Shown here in pieces: positions 1 to 6,757 of a stretch of 8,176 nucleotides of DNA (position 1 is the stretch's first letter; each line of letters begins with the position of its first letter). Position numbers and translations under genes: made by a program. The notes below the pieces were generated by a model. The model was not told where the DNA came from and did no database searches. It was given only the letters and a program-made list of their open reading frames with translations. Source of the stretch: Sphingobacterium sp. UBA6711 (GTDB lineage Bacteria; Bacteroidota; Bacteroidia; Sphingobacteriales; Sphingobacteriaceae); assembly GCA_002454415.1 (NCBI GenBank), contig DKIT01000091.1:70043-78218 (forward strand), read 5' to 3'.

Positions 1-81
1 CGAAGCACTCCCGAAGAAGGGGCGACGTTGGTACGGAGCAAGCCCGAAGGCCAGCCGAACAAAGCCCGAATATCGGTCGAA
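1..81. repeat. Degenerate 11-bp phased CGAA (TTCG on minus strand) array, open at left edge
   Basis: The tetranucleotide CGAA, or a one-base variant, begins at positions 1, 12, 23, 34, 45, 56, 67 and 78, a strict 11-bp period over eight units. Six units are exact; those at 23 (CGAC) and 34 (CGGA) differ by one base. The seven bases between are variable but G/C-rich. Because 11 is not a multiple of 3, the unit is read in a different frame each time, so this is not an ordinary protein repeat; three units would make 11 codons. The array stops after 81 (position 89 does not match) and probably continues left of the window. It is more GC-rich than the DNA next to it. Function unknown; a noncoding or intergenic repeat family is my inference. 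Confidence 0.65.
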
Positions 82-239
82 GAAATATCCTGTATAGTTA
101 CTCTTAGACCGCTACTCTCCCAGCGCTTTTCCAGTACCCGAAAAGCACCGTTGTAATCACTAAGATTTTGTCACCATTGACATTCGCATAGAATATACTC
201 TATTGCAATCATAACATAACGATATGAGACAGGATCTAA

Positions 240-1249
240 CTATAACCGTACCGGAATAGTATAACTTACAGCGACAGGTTCCCCCTGCAGTCGCCCTGGC
301 TCCCAGGATCCAATACCTTGAATGGCAGTAGTGATCTCGCTTCTAATTTTCATAGGAACATCCTTATCATATGTAAACTTACTTAGATGACCATCTTTGT
401 TGACAACAAATTTTACAAGGGTAGCTTCAGACTTCAATTGATTCACTAAATCATTAGGTATTTTTATATTTTTATAGATAGCCTTCATATACTGATCCAT
501 TTTAAGAGGGGGCATAGGTGCTATCTCCTTTGTCTCAGCATCGTAAGAAATCACTTCACCAGTAGCACGAAATCTTTTACCACTTTGAAGGGTACCATCC
601 AAATATAGCTCTTCATACTGGCTGCCCATATTCCAGCCATTCCATTTTCCTTCCCTTTCATTATCTTTTAACACACCTTCGATATAGGTACCATCGTCAT
701 AATCCAGTCGAAGGAATCCATTTCCTCTCTTTAAAAGATAATTCCCTATAGAATCCAAATATAACAGGTAATATGGCTTGGTCATTGGAATACCGACAAA
801 TGGACTTTGTCCTGATTCTACCTGTGTAACCAGCATTTTCAGTTTTCCTGTAGGGTAATAATAATAAGATGAATCAATGGGTAAGGCGTGGATATCGAAT
901 GTCTCCAAGCTTTTTAACTGTCCATTAGGATAGTAGGTAGTGAAGTCTCCTATATATTTCCAGCCTATCCGCGACGCGGTACTGTCACGGCTGTACCCAA
1001 AAGATTTCATGGAATCTGTATCCGCGTAATAACTGACGATATTAAATAGTTTTTCGGAGTTATTTCCAATCGAAACAATATACTGATAAGATCGAGATTC
1101 AGCTTTCGTAGAAAAAGAATTCCCTAGGTTATCGAAATAGTTTATGATCGTATCAGTAACAGATTCTAGTCCTCTTTCCTCTCTAGAAGCGGCGTGGACA
1201 TTCCATCCTGTCAAAATATAACAAGCAATAATAAAGTCGATCTTTTCAT
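240..1249 (-). CDS. Secreted protein with YwqK/MORN-like repeats and C-terminal TonB domain; apparent frameshift in the signal peptide
   Basis: The open frame runs from the TAG at 240-242 back to an ATG at 1346, 368 codons; residue numbers below use that frame. Residues about 130-175 and 205-260 hold YwqK/MORN-type motifs (YYPNGQLKS, YYPTGKLKM, DDGTYIEG, ELYLDGTLQSGK). Residues about 280-368 look like a TonB C-terminal domain: VKFVVNKDGHL, then SWEPGRLQGEPVAVSYTIPVRL. The ATG at 1346 is unlikely to be the true start, because its first 11-12 codons are the upstream terminator hairpin. The ATG at 1247-1249 reads MKRSTLLLLVIF and then meets TGA at 1211-1213. One extra T in the T-run at 1213-1216 would join this to LTGWNVHA-ASREE, giving a complete signal peptide with a plausible cleavage site after NVHA. 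I therefore place the original start at 1249 and infer a one-base loss or a sequencing error. With a signal peptide and no membrane anchor, the product would be periplasmic or secreted, and it need not energise the adjacent SusC. Partner and role unknown. Confidence 0.75.
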
Positions 1250-1273
1250 AAAATATAGTAGCATTAATACGCG

Positions 1274-1306
1274 CAAAAATAGATTTTTTCAAACAAACGC
1301 ATACAA
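1274..1306 (-). promoter_or_regulatory. Possible promoter for the TonB_C/MORN gene
   Basis: On the minus strand TATTTTTG (1281-1274) matches the Bacteroidota -7 box TAnnTTTG exactly. A TTG at 1306-1304 lies 22 bp upstream, slightly beyond the usual 19-21 bp. Transcription would begin near 1268, leaving a leader of about 19 nt before the ATG at 1249. This supports 1249 rather than 1346 as the original start, because the box lies inside the longer frame. The spacing makes it weaker than the serS and susC promoters. Confidence 0.4.
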
Positions 1307-1343
1307 AACAAGAGCGGCAATTTCTTTCGAAATCGCCGCTCTT
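1305..1343 (-). terminator. Intrinsic terminator of the susC-susD operon
   Basis: On the minus strand, arms AAGAGCGGC (1343-1335) and GCCGCTCTT (1318-1310) form nine pairs. They are followed by a G.U wobble (1334/1319), five more pairs (ATTTC/GAAAT) and a GAAA loop (1328-1325). TTTT follows at 1308-1305 after one G. The wobble would be an A.C mismatch on the plus strand, so the structure favours minus-strand RNA. It starts 28 nt after the susD stop codon. The T-run is short, so termination may be incomplete and allow some read-through into the TonB_C gene. Confidence 0.8.
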
Positions 1344-1371
1344 CAAGTAATATATAATCTAATTTAAAAGA

Positions 1372-2868
1372 TTACTTAACGTCCCACCATACAGGTGTAT
1401 AGATCACAACGTTACCTGGGTAATTATTATTAGTCGTAGCTTCACTATTTGCATATGGCATGCGCAAAGGCATTCTACCTTCTCCTAAAGTGGAAGCAAC
1501 AGATGTTGTAAAGAAAGTAGGATAACCAGTTCTTCTCCACTCGGTCCATGATTCAAAACCTTGGAAACCACACATTGCATAATATTTTTGTGTGATAATA
1601 GCTTTGACTTTCGCTTCTACATCACCTTCAAATTTTGCATCTGGAGCATCTGCAATATATTTTTTTGCATCATTAGCGTTACCGGTCGCTGTGAAACTTG
1701 CTGTAATACCTGTCTCAAACAATGTTTTAGCATCTCCCGTACCCCAACCTTTGACCACTGCCTCAGCTTGCAAGAATTTACTCTCAGCAGCTGAGAACAA
1801 TTTCACTGGTGCTGTTGCTGATGTCGGATCTACCGCACGGCCACCGACAAGTGGAGATGGTGATGATACTAGTTTAGTAGAAATCTCCTTGTTATTATAT
1901 TCACCTTGATAAATATACGCAATGGTATCTTGAAGTTTATTTTCCTTTGTAATAGGATCCACATAATCAACCCGCTGGTATAGAGAGAACCTTCTTGGAT
2001 CATTATTGCGCACAAAGGCTTTAACAACAGTTGCGCTTGCTACCACATTCTGAGTTTTGCCTAATCCAACCATCTCATTATAAAATGGGTTTTCGTTACC
2101 TCCAGTTGTCGTATAAGTAATGGTCGCATCTTGATTTAAGAACGTCGCATTACTTGCATAAAGTGCTTTTATACCAGCAGCAGCTTTATTCGCATCAACA
2201 TTTGAAATACGCAAATAGGCTCTCAATTTCAATGTATTGGCAAAAGCTTTCCATTTATCCAGATCACCATTGAAAATCATATCTTGACTTGAAACGGGTA
2301 CGGCTTGTTTTGTTGCCAATAAAGCCAATCCTTTATCAATATAATTGAAAATAGAATCATAAACAACCTCCTGAGCTTCGTATTTAGGATTAAGATTTCC
2401 ATTAGCCTTTAGCGCATCCGACAAAGGTATATCTCCAAACGCATCTGTCGCTACCTGAAATGTATAAGCCTTCAATAAGTAGGCAATACCTTTATAATTA
2501 TCGTTCGCTGCCACATTTGAATTAATGATCAATTCTGCATTATTCAATGCACTACGATACAAAGTCAACCATGGTCTATCCATCGCAGTATTTAATATTT
2601 GATACTTATCGATGGATTGATATTGCGAAGAGGTGGGATTTTGTGTCCAATATTGACCCCAGATATTTCCATATACCTGAAATCCATTACCTACAGCTTG
2701 GCTTATTGCCGCTTCTACAGTCGGCAAAAGCAAGCTTGGGGTCGCTGTTTCCGGATTGTTTGGATTCTCATTGACATCCAAAAATTTATTACATCCGGTC
2801 AAGCCAATTGTGCCAATAAAAGCTAGACCTAAAAGCTTCTTAGCATTTTTAAAATTTATAGTTTTCAT
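1372..2868 (-). CDS. SusD/RagB-like nutrient-binding outer-membrane lipoprotein
   Basis: This is a 498-residue surface lipoprotein that should cap the SusC barrel and capture its substrate. The N-terminus is a lipoprotein signal with lipobox LTGC, the acylated cysteine being residue 26, followed by NKFLDVNENPNNP, a typical start for this family. AYTFQVATDAFGDIPLSDAL (134-153) and KWKAFANTLKLRAYLRIS (205-222) are the conserved helical core. ESKFLQAEA (362-370) and FESWTEWRRTGYPTF (438-452) are hallmarks of the C-terminal half, and the length is normal. The NENPNNP and YWTQ (73-76) features suggest the SusD-like_2 branch (PF12771) rather than the classical starch SusD; that assignment is from memory of the family. 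It starts 13 nt after the susC stop, so the two are almost certainly co-transcribed and translationally coupled. Substrate unknown: no catabolic genes are in view. Confidence 0.96.
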   Translation of the reverse strand: MKTINFKNAKKLLGLAFIGTIGLTGCNKFLDVNENPNNPETATPSLLLPTVEAAISQAVGNGFQVYGNIWGQYWTQNPTSSQYQSIDKYQILNTAMDRPWLTLYRSALNNAELIINSNVAANDNYKGIAYLLKAYTFQVATDAFGDIPLSDALKANGNLNPKYEAQEVVYDSIFNYIDKGLALLATKQAVPVSSQDMIFNGDLDKWKAFANTLKLRAYLRISNVDANKAAAGIKALYASNATFLNQDATITYTTTGGNENPFYNEMVGLGKTQNVVASATVVKAFVRNNDPRRFSLYQRVDYVDPITKENKLQDTIAYIYQGEYNNKEISTKLVSSPSPLVGGRAVDPTSATAPVKLFSAAESKFLQAEAVVKGWGTGDAKTLFETGITASFTATGNANDAKKYIADAPDAKFEGDVEAKVKAIITQKYYAMCGFQGFESWTEWRRTGYPTFFTTSVASTLGEGRMPLRMPYANSEATTNNNYPGNVVIYTPVWWDVK

Positions 2869-2881
2869 ACTTTATCTGCTC

Positions 2882-5800
2882 TTAAAATGAAACTTTAACA
2901 TTGATACCGTAGTTACGTAAAGAAGGCTGAGCTGTAAAGTCAAAACCTTGTGCATTACCGGCACCTGATGAATTTACCTCTGGGTCAGCATATTTATTCT
3001 CGCTCGGTGTCCAGATAAATAGATTATTTCCAAATATGCCGATAGAAGCCGCTCCAAATGGTGTGTTTTTTAACATTTCCTTAGATAATTTATAGGTGAA
3101 AGTTAAGTTGCGCAATTTAACGTAAGTGGCGTCCACCACATTTACACCAGCTTCCATAGAAGGATAGTAATCTATCTTATCATACGTCGCAGTCGTATTA
3201 ACGACAGAATTTCCAGCTGCATCCAAATAAACTGAATTAGGGAAAATCTGTGCAATTCGATCACCACCTGATTCAGCAGATGTGCCAACAAATCCCATGA
3301 TATCCTTTGTTCTAGAATAGAATACACCACCTTGCTTCGTATCGAACAATGCACTCATTGACCAGTTTTTATAACTCAAACTTGTACCTAAAGAAGCCTG
3401 AAAATCTGGATTATAAGTTCCTAAATATTCTGGTTTAGATGATGCAATTGGCAATCCTGATTTCTGATCAACAATAGTGCGACCCTGGTCGTCTGTCGCA
3501 TTGGTAACACCATAAAACTCTCCATATGGACGTCCTACGGCAGCCACAATACTCATTCCTGAAAAACCACCATCAGAAACTTGTTGTACCCCATCCATCA
3601 ACTCAACTACTTTACTATTGTTTTTTGTGAATGTTCCAAATAGTTCCCATGTCAAGTTTTCTGTTTTCACAGGCGTTCCTCTCAATGTCAATTCTACACC
3701 ACTATTTTGAACTTTACCCGCGTTTACTAAGTTAAGTCCATATCCTGTCGAAAGTGGAATTGGAATACTTAAAATTTGATTTTTTGAATTGTTTTTGTAG
3801 TACGTAAAATCAGCAGATAAACGATTACTAAAGAAACCTAATTCTGTACCAACTTCAAATGAAGTCGTAATTTCAGGCTTCAAGTTTAAATTTCCGATAG
3901 TATTACCTGACATTAATGCAGAGACATTACCAAATGGAAAGTTAGTTGAACCAAAACTGCCTGAAATTACACTTCTGGAAAAAGTTGAAATCAATTGATA
4001 TGGATCTGTATCCGAACCTACTTGTGCCCAGTTCGCACGTATTTTTGCATAACTAAACTTGCTCTTCAATTCTGGAGAGAACAATTCAGATGCAACAAAT
4101 GATCCGCTTACACTTGGATAGAAAAATGAGTTATTCTTCTTAGGTAAAGTAGATGACCAATCGTTACGTGCTGTTGCTTGTAGATAAGCGATATTTTTAT
4201 AGGAAACATTCAAATCGCCATAAACCCCTACCAGACGACGGTTTGTCCAGGTATCTTCAATTAAATCTAGTGGACCATTAGAGTTAGCTAGATTGTACCA
4301 TCCTGGGACAACAAGACCGCCACTCGAATTTGTTGCAGTGCTATTGGAGGTTGTTTTGCGTTGACGGATATTATTACCAACCATAAATGAAGCATCCCAA
4401 TCGTCATTGAACTTATGAGTAGCAGTTGCCATGAAATCATGCACAATCTCATTCACATTAAATTGATCAATACGATATTGTCCTGGATCAGTTTGAATGT
4501 TATTTGAAGCATAATTACCTGAGGTATTATCAGCCGGTAAATAACTATATTTTGGAGATTCCGAACGTCTGCGGTCGCTATAGTTATCCAAGCCTATACG
4601 CTCTTGAAATGTTAACCATTCTGTCGGCTTATAATTTACATTAAAGTTCCCCATAATACGGTTCACATCATTGAAATTATTATAGTTAGCCAACACCCAG
4701 TATGGATTCATGGTGTAAGCACCATAATAACCATAGACATCATTATGGGCTACACCGGCTTCATCCGTATAACCATATCCGTTATAAGGATTGGATAAAT
4801 CTTTTAAGCCTTTAATATCAATGTCTCTTGGAGTTTGTAATAAGTTGTTATAAACAGAACCACCACCTTGTCCACCACCAACATTGTTACTGTTGATTCG
4901 GCTATAATTTACAGCGATCCCAGCGCTAAATTTATTTGAGAACTCTGTTGTTCCGTTAAATCTAACACCATATTTGTTATAGTTGTCCTTCTTACCAGGA
5001 TAAACACCATTGGAATTCAAAGCGTTTAATCCTAAATAAAAAGTTGATTTATCCGAACCACCAGAGAAGCTCAGGTTGTTATCAGAAGCAATACCAAGAT
5101 CAAAGAAATCGCGTACATTGTCCTTTACAGCAGAATAGGCCTTTTTCTGACGGACACCATTTACGGCTTGTCCCCATTCTTGAATTTCACCGGTGAATGG
5201 TGCGCCCCAAGACCAGTTTTCTTTTGGATCATTTGAATAAATTAGATCACCTGCTGCATTATAACCAGAAGAACCTTGTCCATATTGATTTTGGAATTCA
5301 GGTAATTTCAAAATAGAAGACAATGTATTGGTAGAGCTAAAAGTAATTTCATTTTTTGCTCCTTTTTTACCACTCTTTGTCGTGATAATCAATGCACCGT
5401 TGGATGCTCTTGAACCATACAATGCAGCAGCTGCAGGGCCTTTTAGAACAGTTACAGAAGCGATATCGTCCGGATTGATGTCATTACCGCGGTTACCAAA
5501 ATCTACGCTTGATAAATCGCTGGCTCCTCCCATTTTACTTGTATTATCAATAGGTGTACCATCAACAACAATTAAGGCTTGGTTATTTCCTGAGATAGAT
5601 GAACCACCACGGAGTACTACCCGAGATGAGCTACCAGGCGAATTCGATGTTGATGTGATATTTACACCCGCAACTTTACCAGCTAAGGAATTGATCGCAC
5701 TTGAATTACGTCCTTCTGTCAATTCATCGCTCTTAATTGTTGGAGCAGAATATCCCAAAGAACGCTTTTCACGTTTAATCGCATTCGCGGTGACAACAAC

Positions 5801-6112
5801 CTCTTCCAAGGCATTGTCATGATTCTCTAAAGAGACATTGAACACAGTACTGTTGTTATTTACGATGATTGTTTTATCATCAAAACCAACTGAACGGAAT
5901 ACGACAACCTTGCCTGCAGGCACATTCAATGAATAATTACCATCAGTATCAGTCTGAGTAGCCTGATTAGTACCTTGTACAACTACTGTTACCCCGGGTA
6001 TTGCTTTACCATCAGCAGATGTAACACGACCACTAATCTTTTTTTCTTGAGCGAATGCAACCGAAGTTAGAATCATACCGCCAACAAGAAAACTTAGTAA
6101 TGTTTGTTTCAT
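2882..6112 (-). CDS. SusC/RagA-family TonB-linked outer-membrane transporter
   Basis: This 1076-residue protein is a TonB-dependent barrel importing an oligomeric nutrient delivered by its SusD partner. Residues 1-21 are a signal peptide cleaved before QEKK (VAFA-Q). Residues about 25-98 are a carboxypeptidase-regulatory-like beta-sandwich (ISGRVTSADGKAIPGVTVVVQGT ending in SVGFDDKTI). EEVVVTA (103-109) is the probable TonB-box segment. Residues about 115-250 form the plug, with the SusC signatures SSSRVVLRGGSSISGNNQA and LIVVDGTPIDN and the closing LYGSRASNGALIITTKSG (231-248). The rest is the barrel, ending in YGINVKVSF with the terminal phenylalanine expected for BAM recognition. There is no STN domain before the beta-sandwich, so anti-sigma signalling is not expected. 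The start is firm because it gives a complete signal peptide. It is the first gene of a two-gene operon preceded by a long leader. Substrate not inferable. Confidence 0.97.
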   Translation of the reverse strand: MKQTLLSFLVGGMILTSVAFAQEKKISGRVTSADGKAIPGVTVVVQGTNQATQTDTDGNYSLNVPAGKVVVFRSVGFDDKTIIVNNNSTVFNVSLENHDNALEEVVVTANAIKREKRSLGYSAPTIKSDELTEGRNSSAINSLAGKVAGVNITSTSNSPGSSSRVVLRGGSSISGNNQALIVVDGTPIDNTSKMGGASDLSSVDFGNRGNDINPDDIASVTVLKGPAAAALYGSRASNGALIITTKSGKKGAKNEITFSSTNTLSSILKLPEFQNQYGQGSSGYNAAGDLIYSNDPKENWSWGAPFTGEIQEWGQAVNGVRQKKAYSAVKDNVRDFFDLGIASDNNLSFSGGSDKSTFYLGLNALNSNGVYPGKKDNYNKYGVRFNGTTEFSNKFSAGIAVNYSRINSNNVGGGQGGGSVYNNLLQTPRDIDIKGLKDLSNPYNGYGYTDEAGVAHNDVYGYYGAYTMNPYWVLANYNNFNDVNRIMGNFNVNYKPTEWLTFQERIGLDNYSDRRRSESPKYSYLPADNTSGNYASNNIQTDPGQYRIDQFNVNEIVHDFMATATHKFNDDWDASFMVGNNIRQRKTTSNSTATNSSGGLVVPGWYNLANSNGPLDLIEDTWTNRRLVGVYGDLNVSYKNIAYLQATARNDWSSTLPKKNNSFFYPSVSGSFVASELFSPELKSKFSYAKIRANWAQVGSDTDPYQLISTFSRSVISGSFGSTNFPFGNVSALMSGNTIGNLNLKPEITTSFEVGTELGFFSNRLSADFTYYKNNSKNQILSIPIPLSTGYGLNLVNAGKVQNSGVELTLRGTPVKTENLTWELFGTFTKNNSKVVELMDGVQQVSDGGFSGMSIVAAVGRPYGEFYGVTNATDDQGRTIVDQKSGLPIASSKPEYLGTYNPDFQASLGTSLSYKNWSMSALFDTKQGGVFYSRTKDIMGFVGTSAESGGDRIAQIFPNSVYLDAAGNSVVNTTATYDKIDYYPSMEAGVNVVDATYVKLRNLTFTYKLSKEMLKNTPFGAASIGIFGNNLFIWTPSENKYADPEVNSSGAGNAQGFDFTAQPSLRNYGINVKVSF

Positions 6113-6155
6113 GTTTTAGTTAGTTAATTTTATTATTTTTCTAATCCTATATATT

Positions 6156-6170
6156 GATATAAATTATATC
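6156..6170. promoter_or_regulatory. 15-nt dyad in the susC leader
   Basis: GATATAA and TTATATC flank a single central base, a perfect odd-centred dyad 43 nt before the susC start codon. It is AT-only apart from the end bases, so as RNA it would be a weak hairpin with no proper loop. A protein-binding site is possible, but such AT-rich dyads also arise by chance in this kind of DNA. Confidence 0.3.
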
Positions 6171-6186
6171 CGTTAACATAACCGTC

Positions 6187-6224
6187 TAAACATAAATTGT
6201 CTAGACAATAAACAGCAATAAACA
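6187..6224 (-). promoter_or_regulatory. Possible second susC promoter with a 14-bp palindrome and tandem repeat
   Basis: The perfect palindrome ATTGTCTAGACAAT lies at 6196-6209. It overlaps a tandem direct repeat, CAATAAACA at 6206-6214 and again at 6216-6224 (period 10 bp). Directly downstream on the minus strand is TATGTTTA (6194-6187), seven of eight matches to TAnnTTTG, with a TTG at 6218-6216 separated by 21 bp. The palindrome would sit inside the spacer, where a repressor or activator could act. If the upstream promoter at 6386-6416 is the only one used, these elements fall in the 5' UTR instead. The dyad is seen directly; the operator role is inference. Confidence 0.4.
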
Positions 6225-6320
6225 AATAGTCTATTGCCATTTTTATTGTAACAGTTGAAAATATTATTGGGAAAGTGTACTCTTGGTAGATGTAGAGTCT
6301 GTCCTTAGATAAATATCCAG

Positions 6321-6350
6321 CTGTAAATTTGCTCTTTTCAGCATTTACAG
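6321..6350 (-). promoter_or_regulatory. Hairpin near the 5' end of the susC leader
   Basis: Arms CTGTAAAT (6350-6343) and ATTTACAG (6328-6321) pair perfectly. Inside them GCT pairs with AGC, across a two-A bulge on one side, and closes a GAAAAG loop. It would begin about 30 nt after the transcription start predicted from the promoter at 6386-6416. No T-run follows on the minus strand, so it is not an intrinsic terminator. Likely roles are transcript stabilisation or regulation of the leader. Confidence 0.45.
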
Positions 6351-6385
6351 TAAATAATAGTTAGTGCGATTTTTATTAGCGGTTT

Positions 6386-6416
6386 CAAATATAGAAAGCC
6401 AAAGTTGCTTTTACAA
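6386..6416 (-). promoter_or_regulatory. Predicted main promoter of the susC-susD operon
   Basis: On the minus strand TTG (6416-6414), a 20-bp spacer and TATATTTG (6393-6386) match the Bacteroidota primary-sigma consensus TTG-N19-21-TAnnTTTG at every defined base. The -33 element reads CTTGTAAA, the same eight bases as at the serS promoter, which also has a 20-bp spacer. Transcription should start near 6380, giving a leader of about 265 nt before the susC ATG at 6112. Confidence 0.7.
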
Positions 6417-6674
6417 GTTTTTTAACATAATCTCCTAAAAGCGAAAAATACCGCAACAAAGACACCACTATCTTACAAATTAGAACACAAGAATCATTTT
6501 AGAATAAAAACTCCTCAAACAAATAACATACAGAATTTTATACGGAAACCAATACACTTAACAAAACATTAACAATGCTATAAGCAAACGTTAACACAAT
6601 CATATGCTTATTTTTTGTAATCAAACAAAATGCAATTTATAATGATTCTAAAAACATTGAGAAGGAAAATTTAT
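6417..6674. other. AT-rich intergenic spacer without a recognised gene
   Basis: This stretch lies between the serS terminator and the susC promoter. On the minus strand the frames I followed from ATG close within a few codons. The longest plus-strand frame I noticed (from about 6631) runs into the terminator stem and looks accidental. I see no tRNA, no strong hairpin and no exact TAnnTTTG box with a well-placed TTG. It may hold upstream regulator sites for susC, but none is recognisable by eye. Confidence 0.5.
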
Positions 6675-6712
6675 AAAAAAAAGACGCTCTACCTTCTTAG
6701 GTAGAGCGTCTT
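6675..6712 (-). terminator. Rho-independent terminator of serS
   Basis: On the minus strand, arms AAGACGCTCTACC (6712-6700) and GGTAGAGCGTCTT (6693-6681) form an uninterrupted 13-bp stem around a six-base loop. Six further T residues follow (6680-6675), making an eight-base T-run with the end of the stem. It lies 45 nt past the serS stop and should isolate serS from the susC operon. Confidence 0.93.
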
Positions 6713-6757
6713 CCGTGGTCGAATTCTGTCGACTTACCGACTGATTTCTATTGACGC

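Noticed and set aside
1..156. Plus-strand frame open from the left edge to TAA at 154-156 (51 codons, begins RSTPEEGATL)
   Set aside because: It could be the tail of a gene entering from the left. However, the sequence is low-complexity repeat, the encoded peptide resembles no family I know, and the opposite strand is equally open. Undecidable without upstream sequence.
1..170. Minus-strand frame open for 56 codons from 170 to the left edge (reads QNLSDYNGAFRVLEKRW...)
   Set aside because: It has no ATG start and comes directly after a stop. It passes through the 11-bp repeat, and the plus strand is also open over the same stretch. A 56-codon open frame in GC-richer DNA is not strong evidence.
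186..206. Hairpin GCATAGA...TCTATTGC downstream of the TonB_C gene
   Set aside because: It has a short, bulged, AT-rich stem and no T-run on the minus strand, so it is not a credible intrinsic terminator.
1561..2826. Several plus-strand open frames of 75-105 codons opposite susD
   Set aside because: They are antisense shadows of a well-conserved SusD-like gene, with no domain and no promoter-like context.
3172..3354. 60-codon minus-strand frame inside susC
   Set aside because: It is an out-of-frame overlap with the barrel-coding region, and no family is recognised.
5328..5822. 164-codon plus-strand open frame
   Set aside because: It lies wholly antisense to the conserved plug and N-terminal region of susC, where codon bias leaves the opposite strand open. 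Its translation has no recognisable domain.
6631..6705. 24-codon plus-strand frame ending in the serS terminator
   Set aside because: It ends inside the terminator stem and much of it is oligo-A coding for lysines; accidental.
6719..6736. Adjacent EcoRI (GAATTC) and SalI (GTCGAC) sites just past serS, like a cloning junction
   Set aside because: Two common hexamers side by side are expected occasionally by chance. The serS end and terminator on both sides are continuous, and no vector sequence is visible.
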